From contig OZ244235.1 of the NCBI GenBank assembly GCA_965217095.1, positions 2,852,001 to 2,916,000 on the forward strand: DNA of 64,000 nucleotides, given 5' to 3'. This DNA is from CAYNZV01 sp965217095 (GTDB lineage Bacteria; Latescibacterota; UBA2968; UBA8231). Made by a program: the position numbers and the translations under genes. Positions 9,478-19,355 of this stretch are shown here, in pieces (the first letter of the stretch is position 1; each line of letters opens with the position of its first letter). The notes beneath the pieces were generated by a model. It saw only the letters and a list, made by a program, of their open reading frames with translations, ran no database searches and was not told where the DNA came from.

Positions 9478-10926
9478 TTGGAAATAGCCTGTGAAGGACA
9501 TCCCCAAATCTCATGGGTAACGCCGGGGATGCAATTTGTGCAAAATCGCCCGACGGTCTACCCCGAACCCGTACTGGAACCGGCCACCGACGCGGATCGC
9601 GTGAGCACCTCCATCTACGGTTCCGTCCTGCGGGACAACGGGCTGTATCGCATGTGGTATCAGGCCGTTCCGGCCGACTGGGAGGGGGCGCCCCAGGGCT
9701 TTTGCGTCGGCTGCGTAGAGAGTGACGATGGTTTCGCGTGGCGCCGCCCGAAGTACGGCGCGCTCGAGGTCTGTGGATCAAAGCAGAACCACATCACCGA
9801 TCTGCCGTTTCACTGCCCTTCCGTGTTTGTGGATTCCACGGCACCTGCATCGATGCGCTACCGCGCTTTCGGGTGGACCAAGCCGGATCCCAGTCTCGAC
9901 GAATCCGTCAAGCGACGGGGATACTTTACGGCTCACTCCGGGGATGGAATCCACTGGAAGCTGGATACGGACGAACCGCTCTATGAGGGCCACGACGTCA
10001 TTACCTCGGTCTGGAATCCGTTCACCGACAGCGCGCTGGTCGTTTCGAAACGCATCCAGTGGATCCGCGGGATCCCTCGTCGGGTCCACTGGACCTCGCA
10101 GTGGACGCGCCAGGCGTTCACCGAGCCGGAATCGGCGTTCGTTCCCGACGAGTTCGACGATGTGGTGGCGGTGGCGAACGGGTTCAACAGCGCCGACTAC
10201 TATGGCATCGGACTCATGCCCACGCCCGGAGCTACCGTCGGTTTCCTCTGGCACTTCCGGCACCAGCTCCCGCTCAGCAGCGGCAACATTCAGTACGGCA
10301 TCTTCGGCCGCATCGACATCAGCCTGATCTATCAGATCGGACACCGGGGCAAGTGGCAGCATTTTCCCGGCCGCGCCGACTGGCTGTCTACGGCTGACAT
10401 GCCCGCATGGGGCGAGCATGGCCTCTGCACTGCGGCTTTTCCGCTGGAAGTGGGCGGCGAAACCCGGCTCTACGTCACCGGCTCGCCGCATCGTCACGGA
10501 TCCTATCTGGACAGCTCCTGGAATCCCGACCCGCAGCGGACCGCCATGATGCGAGAGCGCGGCCATTCCATGATCGGCCTGGTGTCGTGGCCGACCAACC
10601 GCATCCTCGGATTTCAGTCCCCGTTGCTGGAAACAATGGAGCTGACGCCGGCCGCCCGCGCCAAACCCGATACCGCTTCGAATTCACCGCATCTGGTTCT
10701 AAACCTTGACACTGCTCGCAGCGGTGGCGTTCGCGTGGCGCTGGTGGATGAACGGGATGAAACGATCGCGGGTTACAGCTTCGAAGACTGCGAACCGGTT
10801 GTTGGCGATCAGCGGCAGGCGATCGTGCGGTGGAAGGGTGGGGGTCAGCTGCCTGCGAGGGGGTCCATCAAGGCGCACCTGGAGATTACCCGCGGCACCT
10901 TGTGGGCGTTCGAGTTTGTGACCTAG
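9478..10926 (+). CDS. Glycosidase-like beta-propeller protein (type A, copy 2)
   Basis: The 482-aa product shows propeller motifs SDDGFAW and SGDGIHW and the C-terminal beta-sandwich GYSFEDCEPVVGDQ that it shares with the protein at 1250-2848. The longest frame opens with TTG at 9478; ATG 9529 is an alternative 17 codons in. I keep the longer form because the related protein has even more sequence before the first blade. It probably acts on a glycoside, but catalytic acids are not assignable. It stands between a hypothetical gene and a convergent Gfo/Idh/MocA gene. Confidence 0.72.
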   Translation: MEIACEGHPQISWVTPGMQFVQNRPTVYPEPVLEPATDADRVSTSIYGSVLRDNGLYRMWYQAVPADWEGAPQGFCVGCVESDDGFAWRRPKYGALEVCGSKQNHITDLPFHCPSVFVDSTAPASMRYRAFGWTKPDPSLDESVKRRGYFTAHSGDGIHWKLDTDEPLYEGHDVITSVWNPFTDSALVVSKRIQWIRGIPRRVHWTSQWTRQAFTEPESAFVPDEFDDVVAVANGFNSADYYGIGLMPTPGATVGFLWHFRHQLPLSSGNIQYGIFGRIDISLIYQIGHRGKWQHFPGRADWLSTADMPAWGEHGLCTAAFPLEVGGETRLYVTGSPHRHGSYLDSSWNPDPQRTAMMRERGHSMIGLVSWPTNRILGFQSPLLETMELTPAARAKPDTASNSPHLVLNLDTARSGGVRVALVDERDETIAGYSFEDCEPVVGDQRQAIVRWKGGGQLPARGSIKAHLEITRGTLWAFEFVT

Positions 10927-11027
10927 CAGGCCAATGGCACGCAGCCTCAATCCAAGCTTGATTTGGCGTCCCATCGCGTGTGACCCACATCCGTGCGGGC
11001 CCACAACGGTCGCTCGAGCGCAGGTTG

Positions 11028-12179
11028 TTACGCCTTGCGAAAATCCGGCACGTCGACTGGAGCTCCACCTTTTTCCAATGAAACCCCGCCGCAGATCCCG
11101 GGGGCCGTCATCTCCAGGCCGGTGTAGATGTCGAGAGGGGGGGTTTCATCGTTGATGATGGCATCGATGAAGGCGCGCACCTGCCAGTAGTCGCCGCCGG
11201 CATGACCGACGTGAATGCCCTCGGGCGGTGGGTTGTGCATCGGTTTCGGTAGGTGCTCTTCGAAATCCATTAGCGGGTGGAAGCGGGGTGGCTCCCCATG
11301 CACGTCGGCGAACCAGACTTGATGGAATTCGTCGACGACCCCTTCGCCCTCGCCATGGTTCTTGTGTTTGACGTTCCCGTCTACCGCCCAGATTGTGCGG
11401 CGGTTTCCTTCGTAGACCCCTTTTGTTCCCTGTAAGCTGAAATACTTGCGAACCGGTCCCGTAGGGAGCACATCGTTGCGGATCTTGATCAGCTTGCCGC
11501 TGGGGGTCTGACAGATCAGCAGGTTGCAGTCGTCGTTCACTAGCTCAGGTATGCTGCGGCGGCCCGATCCGAAGCAGGACACCGTCGCCACGCGCTCGCC
11601 AAACCAGTCCAGCACCGGACCCAACGCGTGGGTCGCGTAGGTGGGCCCTTTCCTGCTGGCCAGCCAACGGTGATGCCATGAAGGATTGCCGCCCGCGTCG
11701 TAGAGGACGTGCTTCATGTCGTGGACGTATTCGCCCTCGCTGAAGTGGATCTCGCCGAAGAAACCCTTGCGCACTAGCTCGCGAACGAGCACATGCTCGC
11801 GCATGTAGACGTAATTCTCGGCTAGCATGTAGGTGCGATCGGATTTCTTGACCGCTTCCAGGAGCTCCCAGCACTCCTCGATCGTGGTGGCAGCGGGAAT
11901 TTCGCAGAGCACATGTTTGCCCGCGTTGAGGGCGGCCACCGTTTGCGGTACGTGGTCGGGCAACGGCGACCCGATGAAGATGATGTCGATGTCGCTGGCC
12001 AGGAGATCTTCGAATCGGGTGTAGACCTGGGGAATATCGTACCTGTCGGCGATGGGGCGCACGGTTTCCTCGTGGCGCGTGCAAAACGCCGCCACGTCCG
12101 TTTCGGGCATCACCCGGAAACATTGCAGCGCGCCTTCGCCGCGCTTGCCCACAAATCCGACCTTGAGTGGTGAGTTCAT
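11028..12179 (-). CDS. Gfo/Idh/MocA family protein, GH109-like
   Basis: This 383-aa protein has a Rossmann start (KVGFVGKRGEGA) but CEIPAA where typical members have EKP. The stretches ENYVYMREHVLVRELV, GFFGEIHFSEGEYVHDM and YATHALGPVLDW resemble the GH109 group (NAD-dependent alpha-N-acetylgalactosaminidases and relatives), which cleave glycosides by a redox mechanism. The assignment to GH109 is by eye and unproved. I chose ATG at 12179 because GGAGA lies just upstream; a longer frame runs to 12257 without homology. Divergent from the next gene across a 212-bp spacer. Confidence 0.75.
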   Translation of the reverse strand: MNSPLKVGFVGKRGEGALQCFRVMPETDVAAFCTRHEETVRPIADRYDIPQVYTRFEDLLASDIDIIFIGSPLPDHVPQTVAALNAGKHVLCEIPAATTIEECWELLEAVKKSDRTYMLAENYVYMREHVLVRELVRKGFFGEIHFSEGEYVHDMKHVLYDAGGNPSWHHRWLASRKGPTYATHALGPVLDWFGERVATVSCFGSGRRSIPELVNDDCNLLICQTPSGKLIKIRNDVLPTGPVRKYFSLQGTKGVYEGNRRTIWAVDGNVKHKNHGEGEGVVDEFHQVWFADVHGEPPRFHPLMDFEEHLPKPMHNPPPEGIHVGHAGGDYWQVRAFIDAIINDETPPLDIYTGLEMTAPGICGGVSLEKGGAPVDVPDFRKA

Positions 12180-12327
12180 AAGAGGTTGTCTCCAAATTGT
12201 TCGAGGCTCGCCGGCAGTTTGCCGTCGGGCAGGTAGAAGTCCGTGCTCTCGGTGCACGTCGCGATTTCGGCTGTGAGATGCAGGACGGGATCAAAACGGC
12301 GCACACCAAGTATATAAAAGTTTGACC

Positions 12328-12340
12328 TTGCCGTCGGCAA
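12328..12340. promoter_or_regulatory. Possible operator palindrome in a divergent spacer
   Basis: TTGCCG-T-CGGCAA is a perfect 6-bp inverted repeat around one base. It lies between two divergent Gfo/Idh/MocA genes, 52 bp before the ATG at 12392, directly after TTGACC (12322-12327), which could be a -35 box. A second copy of its left part, TTGCCGTCGG, lies at 12219-12228 in the same spacer. This arrangement would suit a sugar-responsive repressor. No regulator gene is nearby. Confidence 0.35.
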
Positions 12341-12391
12341 AAAATAGCTTAGTCGAAAACCTGTGTTGATCCCTTTTGCCAATAGTGTGTC

Positions 12392-13489
12392 ATGTTCAAG
12401 GTAGCGATCATCGGCCACACCGGCCGCGGAAATTACGGCCACTTTATGGACGGCGCGTTCGAGGGTGTCGACGAGACTACGGTCGTGGCACTGGCCGATC
12501 CCGATGGCGCGGGTCGCGCCAGCGCCCTCGAGCGCACCGGCGCCACAACCGGTTATGCCGACTACCGGGAGATGGTGGATAGGGAAAAGCCGGACATCGT
12601 TGTTGTCGCCACCCGGGAAGTCGGCGATCATCGCGATATCGTGCTCGACGTCGCTGAACGTGGTGCACACATCTATCTGGAAAAACCGGCGGCGGCAACC
12701 CCGGAAGAAGTGGTCCAGATGATCGCCGCTTGCGACCGAAACGGCTGCCTCCTGGTGCTCGCTCATCCCTGGCGCGGGCACCCACCTATTCAGCACACCG
12801 CTATTCCGCTGATTCGATCCGGCAAGATTGGGGAGCCCCGTTTGGCCCGGCTTTACGGCATGAATGGCTACGCCAAAGGAGGCAATCAGTACTTCCTGGA
12901 TTTGTATCCCCACTTCTTCGACTTCCTCTGGCAGATCGCGGGGCCGCCGCTCTGGTGCCAGGCCCACATCACCAAGGATGGCCGCAGCGTGACGCCGGCC
13001 GATCTCTTCCAGGGCAGAGAGGGCATGGGATTGGTCGCGGGAAACGGAATCAAAGCGTATTACGCCTTCGACAACGGCTTCGCCGCAGATTTCGAATCCT
13101 ACGAGGGAGACAGCCAGGATACCCCGTATCGAGTCGATCTCTTCGGAACGGAAGGTTCCCTATCTCTGCCGGGGCCGGTGTCCAACACCCCAGACATATT
13201 CTACCATCCACGCGCCAGTCCGCCGCCCTTCGGGGATGACCGGTGGGAGATCATCCCTGCTGATCCTCCCCCCGACGATCACAAATGGGTGCGCGCTCAC
13301 CGTCGCATGGCCCGTTCCATGGTCGCTATGCTGAAAGGGGAAACCCCGGAATTCGAGCTCGCTCAGGGCGAGAATGCCCTGCTCTACACCGAAATGGCGA
13401 TGATGGCCCACGCCGCCCACATCTCCGGGGCTCGAGTGACGCTGCCGCTCCCGGATGGAAAGAATCCGTTCGACAGTTGGACGGAATGA
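12392..13489 (+). CDS. Gfo/Idh/MocA family oxidoreductase
   Basis: The 365-aa protein begins FKVAIIGHTGRGNYG, a Rossmann nucleotide-binding segment, followed by IYLEKPAAATPEE with the family EKP motif. The second domain includes HPWRGHPPIQ and LYPHFFDFLW, where a conserved histidine typically contacts substrate. It is expected to oxidise or epimerise a sugar with NAD(P). The stop at 13489 lies 49 bp before the likely start of the next dehydrogenase, so they are probably co-transcribed. Confidence 0.85.
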   Translation: MFKVAIIGHTGRGNYGHFMDGAFEGVDETTVVALADPDGAGRASALERTGATTGYADYREMVDREKPDIVVVATREVGDHRDIVLDVAERGAHIYLEKPAAATPEEVVQMIAACDRNGCLLVLAHPWRGHPPIQHTAIPLIRSGKIGEPRLARLYGMNGYAKGGNQYFLDLYPHFFDFLWQIAGPPLWCQAHITKDGRSVTPADLFQGREGMGLVAGNGIKAYYAFDNGFAADFESYEGDSQDTPYRVDLFGTEGSLSLPGPVSNTPDIFYHPRASPPPFGDDRWEIIPADPPPDDHKWVRAHRRMARSMVAMLKGETPEFELAQGENALLYTEMAMMAHAAHISGARVTLPLPDGKNPFDSWTE

Positions 13490-13538
13490 TGTCTGTCGAA
13501 AGGATCGCCACCTCACTTCATCAGCCAGAGACCAGCTT

Positions 13539-14534
13539 GTGTATCGGGTAGGCATCGTCGGACTCGGCGGGATCTCCCGCGTGCACGCCCGGGCGGTCGT
13601 GGATTCGCGGAGAACCGCCCTTTGCGCGGCATCCGACGTAGTGCCGGAGGCCGTAGATCGCTTTGTCGGGGAGTTCGAGCTCAAACGCGGCTACCCAGAC
13701 CTTGAAGCGATGCTCCGATCTGAAGATCTGGACATCGCCATCGTCTGCACCTGGGGTCCGCAGCATGCCGAAGTCAGCAAGCGGATCGCCTGTTCGGGGT
13801 CCGTTAGGGCGATTCTATGCGAGAAGCCGATCGCTCAGACGGCGGCGGAGAGCCGGTCGATGTTCGACACCGCGCGCGAACACAATGTCATCTTGGCGGA
13901 AGCGCTGAAATCCCTGCATCACCCGATGCACCTGAAAGCGAGCACACTTCTAGATGCAGGCGCTATCGGCCAGCTGACCGGCATCAGAGGCGTTTTTACC
14001 AGCGCTCGACCGCTTGAGCGGTGCGCGCCGAGCGCCAGCTGGCGGTACAACCGCGACAAAGGGGGTGGCATCGTGTATGATCTGGGCTGTTACCTGCTGC
14101 ACCACGCCCGCCGTTTCGCCGGGGGGGATGCCGAGCAAGTGTTTGCCACTGCCACCTACGGCGACGAGGTGGAGTTCCACGTGTCGGCGCTTTTGAATTT
14201 CTCCGATGATGTGGCGGCCCAGCTCACCTTCAGCTGGCGGCAGTTCCCCTCGCAGTATGTGGAGATAGTGGGCGACGAAGGGGAGATGCGGATCGACCCG
14301 GCGTTCAACAACGAAAACCAGCAGACCTGCCTCCAGCTGCAGACGCAGGATCGTAGTGAAAACTTCGAGTTTCCGGCAGTGGATCCGTTCGTGCTGCAGC
14401 TCGAGCACCTCTGCGATTGCCTCGACAACGGCACGCCACACCGGATAACGCCGGAGGATAGCATTGGCAACATGATGACGATCGACGCGATCCACGAGTC
14501 GACGAAAAAGGGGCAGGCTGTACTGGTGGCCTGA
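13539..14534 (+). CDS. Gfo/Idh/MocA family oxidoreductase
   Basis: The 331-aa protein starts VYRVGIVGLGGISRVHARAV (GxGxxG, split here as VYRVGIVGLGG and ISRVHARAV) and has ILCEKPIAQT, the catalytic EKP motif. In the second domain, YDLGCYLLHHARRFAGG is the usual D-x-G-x-x-x-x-H substrate-site motif. I placed the start at GTG 13539 because the Rossmann strand begins there; the frame is open to an ATG at 13455 that would overlap the preceding gene by 35 bp. The product is likely a cytoplasmic sugar dehydrogenase acting with the gene before it. Confidence 0.84.
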   Translation: MYRVGIVGLGGISRVHARAVVDSRRTALCAASDVVPEAVDRFVGEFELKRGYPDLEAMLRSEDLDIAIVCTWGPQHAEVSKRIACSGSVRAILCEKPIAQTAAESRSMFDTAREHNVILAEALKSLHHPMHLKASTLLDAGAIGQLTGIRGVFTSARPLERCAPSASWRYNRDKGGGIVYDLGCYLLHHARRFAGGDAEQVFATATYGDEVEFHVSALLNFSDDVAAQLTFSWRQFPSQYVEIVGDEGEMRIDPAFNNENQQTCLQLQTQDRSENFEFPAVDPFVLQLEHLCDCLDNGTPHRITPEDSIGNMMTIDAIHESTKKGQAVLVA

Positions 14535-14553
14535 CCCTGTCGGAGTGCCATCG

Positions 14554-17508
14554 ATGAACCGTTGGGTTAATTACATCCTTACTGGGCGCGACGTCATCGC
14601 CACCCGTCGGCGGCGTCTGATCAGAGACGGAGCTCGATCCCGATGCCATTGGCTCGTGCTCTGGTGTGTGTTCGGTGGTCTGTTACTGCCCGGCGCTACT
14701 TACGCAAGCGTGGACAGGGCTTTTTTTCCGCCCGAGACCACGGATCTTCGGCTGGCTCTGCGCTACCCCCGCCCTGGGTACGAGAATTACGCGATCAATC
14801 ACTACGAGAATTACCCTGACCACAGCTGGAACACGCGCGTCCGTGGCCCCCTGATTGGCATAGCTCACGGCGTCGACCGGCCCAAGGCGTTCCTCGATCT
14901 CATGGGGAACCATGTCATCACGGGCCACGACCTGTATACCTGGGTCGAGCGGCGACAACCGGAGCAGCGCTTCGGCAGCGCGCTGTTTAAGGACTGGCCG
15001 GCGTTCCAGCCGCTCTTCACCAGTGTGGCGGTGGCCAACGACGGGTACGGCGACTGGGGATATCACATCATGGCGGGAGACGGCCTGATCGCGCGGTTAT
15101 CGCCTTTGACCCTGTCCAAAACTGATCTATACGGGTTTCGGTTTGATTTGTCTACGCCTCTTTTGAAACTAACAGGTGTCGGATCGCGTATCGCTCGCCC
15201 CAACCGCGAGGCCTCCTACAATGCGGACGGCGGAGAAATAGACGTCAATCACTCCACCATGCTGCTGGGTGGGCGCGCTCAGCTGGATATCGATCGGCTT
15301 TCGGTGGGCATCAACGGCGCTAACCTGCATTCCTACAACAGCACCGAGACCAACAACTCGATAAAGGGCCGACTGCGACAAGACCAGCCCACCTACTCTT
15401 TTCTGGCGGTGCGTTTTTCGGACGATGCTCCTCAAGATGGCAGGCCCGGTGCGGCAATACAGAGCGTGCTGCTGGTGATCAACGGGGAGTCAAGGTCCGA
15501 CCTACAACCCGGCATCTTTCGCACGCGGTCAGGAACGCGACCCCAGGTCGGACGCACCCTGTCGACCGGACGATTCATCGCTTCGGCCTACACCAGCATA
15601 ACGGGACCGACCGTCTATTACCGGGATCAGGAGCTGCCGCTGTTCGCGGATTTTCTCTATCGGCTGGATCATGAAGCGGGAGTGGATGTATCCGATCTGG
15701 TTCGTCTGGAAGGGATGCTGGAGGAAATTCAGCTGGTGTCACCAGAGGGAATTCAGCACGCCGACGATGGTGAGCAACTCGTCTACTTCTACGATCTTCG
15801 GAACGAACCGTACATAGAATCTGTTGCAGTCGAGGCGGTGGTGGGCAACGACTACCTGGTGGAATGGGCCGGGATCAATCTCAACGAGACCAACGACACG
15901 GCGCCCCGCTATGAAGATCGATATCAGGCATCGTTCTATCGCACCGCGTTGCGCGCCAAAGGAAGAGTGCAGGATCTGTCCAACCTGGCGCGCCGGCGGT
16001 TCGAGGTGGCGGAAAACACGGCGATCTTCACCTACAGTGGCGATCTGCAGCTGACCTTGCCGTGGCTGGACATCAACGGCGAGTACGCGAGGTCAGCGCT
16101 CTACTCCCGTTATCCGGCCCGCACGCAGGAGCAGTCCCTGGTGAACGAAGGCCCCCGCTTCGACCTGCGAGGCAGCGCTTATTTTCTCAACGGGATCAGG
16201 CGATTCGAACGCGGCATGCTGGGTTTCGAAGCTTTTTCCATGAACCCAGGTTTTACCACCGACATGCCCACTTACCTCAAGAAGGACCACGGGTATCGCA
16301 CCAGCCGTGGGCAGGACCCGCTGTGGCTGATGACCAACGATACCGTGATCTGGAGTCTTGTGCAGGACAACGAAGATGGTGATCGCTGGCCCGACTTCTT
16401 CGTCGGCAATATCTTGGGCAGTGGGGGTGAAACCGCCGACCGGGACGGGGTGTTCCCCGGTCAGGACGAGGACAACGATGGATTGGTAGAAACCGATCGC
16501 AACTTCAACGACATCCCCGACTACGAAGAGACCTTCTTGCTCTTCAATGTGGAGCCGAACGAGTACGTCTACGGTCTCGACCGCAATAACAACGATGAGC
16601 CGGACCATCGCGAGGACGATTGGGAATCGGACTATCCGTACGATTCCGATCAGCGCGGCTACCACCTCTTTGGGCAGCTAAATCTCACGCCAAGCTGGTC
16701 TGTTGGGACGGGACGGTACGGCGTCAGGGGACTGGCTAGCGGTGGCCACAATCGCTCGTCGTACGCCCTGTTTGCCTACCGATGGCAGGGGCGGGACCGC
16801 GTGCGGCAGCTATTCTTCGAGAACAACCTGCGCCGTGTGGAAGATGATATCGCCGACAACCACATTCAGTTCAACCGCGGTAGACGCGAGCGTGACGATC
16901 CGCTGCACTATCAGAGCAGCAACGTAAACGAAACCTATCTCGAAGGTGATTTCCGCCCCTTCTCGCAGCTTCGCCTGGTACAGAGGCTACGAGTCCGATT
17001 CAACTGGCAGCGTGGCGGTCAACTGCCGTCCGGACAGTTTCAGCGCCAGAGACGACTGGACTTCACCGCCTACACCAGCCGTCTGGATTACACCTGGAAC
17101 CGGGGCAGGTTCAGCCTTGTCCCACAGTTCAAGTTCCTGTATATGCGTCTGCGTGACAGTGAAATCGATCGAGACCTGCTGTCGGAACAGCGGATCGTAC
17201 CGATTCTGAAGATGAGTTATGCGGTCGTTTCGAGAACCACCTTACAGCTGGGAATCCAGGGGTGGGGTCCGTTACCATACCGCATCGAAAATAGGGCGCA
17301 ATCCCGCGAGAGCCTCAAGCAGCGCACGCTGGTGTTCACTACCACCAATCGGACTCGTTACCTGGGATACGACTTGATTACGATTGTGGGGTTCAGCAAG
17401 GACAGGTTGATTTTCGACGATCCGGCACAGCGTTTCCGTGCGCGCAACTCGCTTCAGTTTTTCGTTCGCAACGTCCTTGGCTTCACCGAGTTTGGACGCT
17501 TGCTGTGA
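14554..17508 (+). CDS. Large exported protein, probably outer-membrane beta-barrel with calcium-binding segment
   Basis: The 984-aa protein has an export signal after a long basic leader: hydrophobic HWLVLWCVFGGLLLPGA then TYAS. About residues 620-690 form an acidic run with thrombospondin type 3-like repeats (DEDNDGLVETDRNFNDIPDY), which bind calcium in that family. The last 270 residues alternate polar and aromatic positions as in outer-membrane barrels (LVQRLRVRFNWQRGG, FSLVPQFKFLYMRLRD). CGGAG precedes ATG 14554 at good spacing. It may anchor or pass glycan breakdown products at the surface; I cannot name a family. Confidence 0.65.
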   Translation: MNRWVNYILTGRDVIATRRRRLIRDGARSRCHWLVLWCVFGGLLLPGATYASVDRAFFPPETTDLRLALRYPRPGYENYAINHYENYPDHSWNTRVRGPLIGIAHGVDRPKAFLDLMGNHVITGHDLYTWVERRQPEQRFGSALFKDWPAFQPLFTSVAVANDGYGDWGYHIMAGDGLIARLSPLTLSKTDLYGFRFDLSTPLLKLTGVGSRIARPNREASYNADGGEIDVNHSTMLLGGRAQLDIDRLSVGINGANLHSYNSTETNNSIKGRLRQDQPTYSFLAVRFSDDAPQDGRPGAAIQSVLLVINGESRSDLQPGIFRTRSGTRPQVGRTLSTGRFIASAYTSITGPTVYYRDQELPLFADFLYRLDHEAGVDVSDLVRLEGMLEEIQLVSPEGIQHADDGEQLVYFYDLRNEPYIESVAVEAVVGNDYLVEWAGINLNETNDTAPRYEDRYQASFYRTALRAKGRVQDLSNLARRRFEVAENTAIFTYSGDLQLTLPWLDINGEYARSALYSRYPARTQEQSLVNEGPRFDLRGSAYFLNGIRRFERGMLGFEAFSMNPGFTTDMPTYLKKDHGYRTSRGQDPLWLMTNDTVIWSLVQDNEDGDRWPDFFVGNILGSGGETADRDGVFPGQDEDNDGLVETDRNFNDIPDYEETFLLFNVEPNEYVYGLDRNNNDEPDHREDDWESDYPYDSDQRGYHLFGQLNLTPSWSVGTGRYGVRGLASGGHNRSSYALFAYRWQGRDRVRQLFFENNLRRVEDDIADNHIQFNRGRRERDDPLHYQSSNVNETYLEGDFRPFSQLRLVQRLRVRFNWQRGGQLPSGQFQRQRRLDFTAYTSRLDYTWNRGRFSLVPQFKFLYMRLRDSEIDRDLLSEQRIVPILKMSYAVVSRTTLQLGIQGWGPLPYRIENRAQSRESLKQRTLVFTTTNRTRYLGYDLITIVGFSKDRLIFDDPAQRFRARNSLQFFVRNVLGFTEFGRLL

Positions 17509-17532
17509 ACTATTGTACGGATAGGCACAAAT

Positions 17533-17554
17533 CGCCCTAGTGGGTTTCAGGGCG
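17533..17554. terminator. Weak hairpin between convergent genes
   Basis: CGCCCT and AGGGCG form a 6-bp stem with a 10-base loop overlapping the stop codon of the minus-strand gene, 25 bp after the plus-strand stop. No clear T-run follows on either strand, so it is a poor candidate for an intrinsic terminator. Confidence 0.22.
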
Positions 17555-19279
17555 CCGGCCCGTTCCCGGCGCGATGCGGACGATCTGATTGGCGGCAAAA
17601 TCTCCGAATTCTTCCTCCGAGCCGTCCGGCCATCGCACCACCACGCCGAGAATCTCTGTTTCCCGACCCAGTCCAAAGTGGACCCGGGGGTCGTTAGCGG
17701 CGAGATAGCTGTAGGCTGATCGGACCTCGCGCATTTTTCGGATCGATCCCATGCCTGCGGTCACCCGCGCTCCTTCGGCGGGGTTGCCGACACGGGTTAC
17801 CACCTCGAACATGATCCAGTTGCCCCGGTTGGGAGCCCGGTTGTGCAGCAGATGTGCCCGCGCGTCTCGATTGACCACCAGCAGATCCATGCCGCCGTCG
17901 TTGTCAATGTCGCCGAAGGCCGCGCCCCGGCTGGTAGCGGCGAGCAGTTCGGCGGTCCCACCCCGGGGGAGGACCTCTTCGAAGCGAGGTCCTGGCTGCC
18001 CTTTGAAGAGAACATTCGGCTCGGCATACGGATCGTCGTTGTAGCGCTTGGGGTTATTCTTGAAGATGCGTCCGTTTGCCGAGTAGAGATCGAGCCGTCC
18101 ATCATTGTCGAAATCCACCATGCCCGCACCGAACCGGGTAAACAGGGTGTTTTGAAGCGCTAGGCCGACCGTTGCGGTCATATCCGAGAAATACGAGCCT
18201 GCGTTCCGATAGTAGGAGTCGGTCTCCGTCTCCAGGTTGACCACATGCAGATCGAGGGTGCCGTTGTCGTCCAGATCGGCGACGTTCACCCCCATGCAGG
18301 CTTTCGGGCCACCGCTGTCGTCCACCGCGCATCCCCGGAGAACCGCTTGATCGGCGAAGGTCCCGTCTCCCTGATTCATCCATAGCTGGTTCTTGCTTCC
18401 GTCGTTCGCCACGAAGATATCCGGGTGTCCGTCGTTGTCGAAATCCGCACAGACCACCCCCAACCCGGCGCCATAGGCGGTATGCAAGCCGGACAGCTCC
18501 GACACGTCCCGGAAGCGGCCTTCGCCGTCGTTGAGATACAGCAGGTCGGCCACCGGTGTCTTGTAGTTGACCGGGCCGCAATAGTCCGGCTCTCCAAGGG
18601 AGGATACGCACTCCTGGTCGGTCTCCACCGACCAGTCGAGATAATTCGCCACGAAGAGATCCAGATCGCCGTCCCTATCGAAGTCGTGGAACGCGGAGCT
18701 GGCGCCCCAGCTGTCGTCGTCCACACCGAACGCCGCCGATACGTCGCGAAAGCGGAAACCTTCCTCATTCTTGAGCAGAAGATTGGGGCCGTAGTTGGTG
18801 ACGTAAAGATCGCTCAATCCATCCCCATCCACGTCGCCGGCGCTGACTCCCATTCCGTACCCGGTATGGCCACTGCCGCTGCCATCGGTCACGTCGGTGA
18901 ACATGCCCGTGCCGTCGTTGCTGAAGAGGCGATTCCCGCCTCTGCGGGTCGCATCCGCTATAACCCCGGCCTGCACAAGATAGGCGTCGAGGTCGCCGTC
19001 GTTCTCCATATCGAACAATCCGACCCCTCCGGCCATGATCTCCGGGAGCAGGTACCGCTCTCTGAATCCGGAGTCGAGGCTGAATGAGATACCCCGTTCC
19101 TCGGCGACCTCATGGAACCATGGTCTCTGGGCATCGACGGGTGAGTGAGTCGGTGTTTCGGGTGCCTGGTTTTTGCGGTCGCCGTCACATCCAGGTCCGA
19201 GAAGAGCCAGCAACAGGACGCCGATAAGAGGTAGAAACCAGACGATGGGTTTACCTTCCCGCACTGTCGAGGCCGCCAC
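17537..19279 (-). CDS. CRTAC1-family FG-GAP/VCBS repeat lipoprotein with ASPIC/UnbV domain
   Basis: The 580-aa protein starts with a hydrophobic segment ending in LLGPGCDGD, a probable lipoprotein signal with an imperfect lipobox. It then has about eight FG-GAP/VCBS repeats with calcium-binding D-x-D-x-DG-x-x-D loops (DMENDGDLDAY, DVDGDGLSDLY, DFDRDGDLDLF, DFDNDGRLDLY). The C-terminus (about 485-575) is an ASPIC/UnbV domain (HFGLGRETEILGVVVRWPDG). Such proteins fold as seven-bladed propellers at the cell surface and bind or process ligands; their biochemical role is mostly unknown. Confidence 0.9.
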   Translation of the reverse strand: MAASTVREGKPIVWFLPLIGVLLLALLGPGCDGDRKNQAPETPTHSPVDAQRPWFHEVAEERGISFSLDSGFRERYLLPEIMAGGVGLFDMENDGDLDAYLVQAGVIADATRRGGNRLFSNDGTGMFTDVTDGSGSGHTGYGMGVSAGDVDGDGLSDLYVTNYGPNLLLKNEEGFRFRDVSAAFGVDDDSWGASSAFHDFDRDGDLDLFVANYLDWSVETDQECVSSLGEPDYCGPVNYKTPVADLLYLNDGEGRFRDVSELSGLHTAYGAGLGVVCADFDNDGHPDIFVANDGSKNQLWMNQGDGTFADQAVLRGCAVDDSGGPKACMGVNVADLDDNGTLDLHVVNLETETDSYYRNAGSYFSDMTATVGLALQNTLFTRFGAGMVDFDNDGRLDLYSANGRIFKNNPKRYNDDPYAEPNVLFKGQPGPRFEEVLPRGGTAELLAATSRGAAFGDIDNDGGMDLLVVNRDARAHLLHNRAPNRGNWIMFEVVTRVGNPAEGARVTAGMGSIRKMREVRSAYSYLAANDPRVHFGLGRETEILGVVVRWPDGSEEEFGDFAANQIVRIAPGTGRRPETH

Positions 19280-19355
19280 CTAGTGCGCCCTTTGCCGGCG
19301 AATCGTCTGCACGCGCTCCAATTGGGATAACGCCTGCTGCAGCGGACGGCAACTC

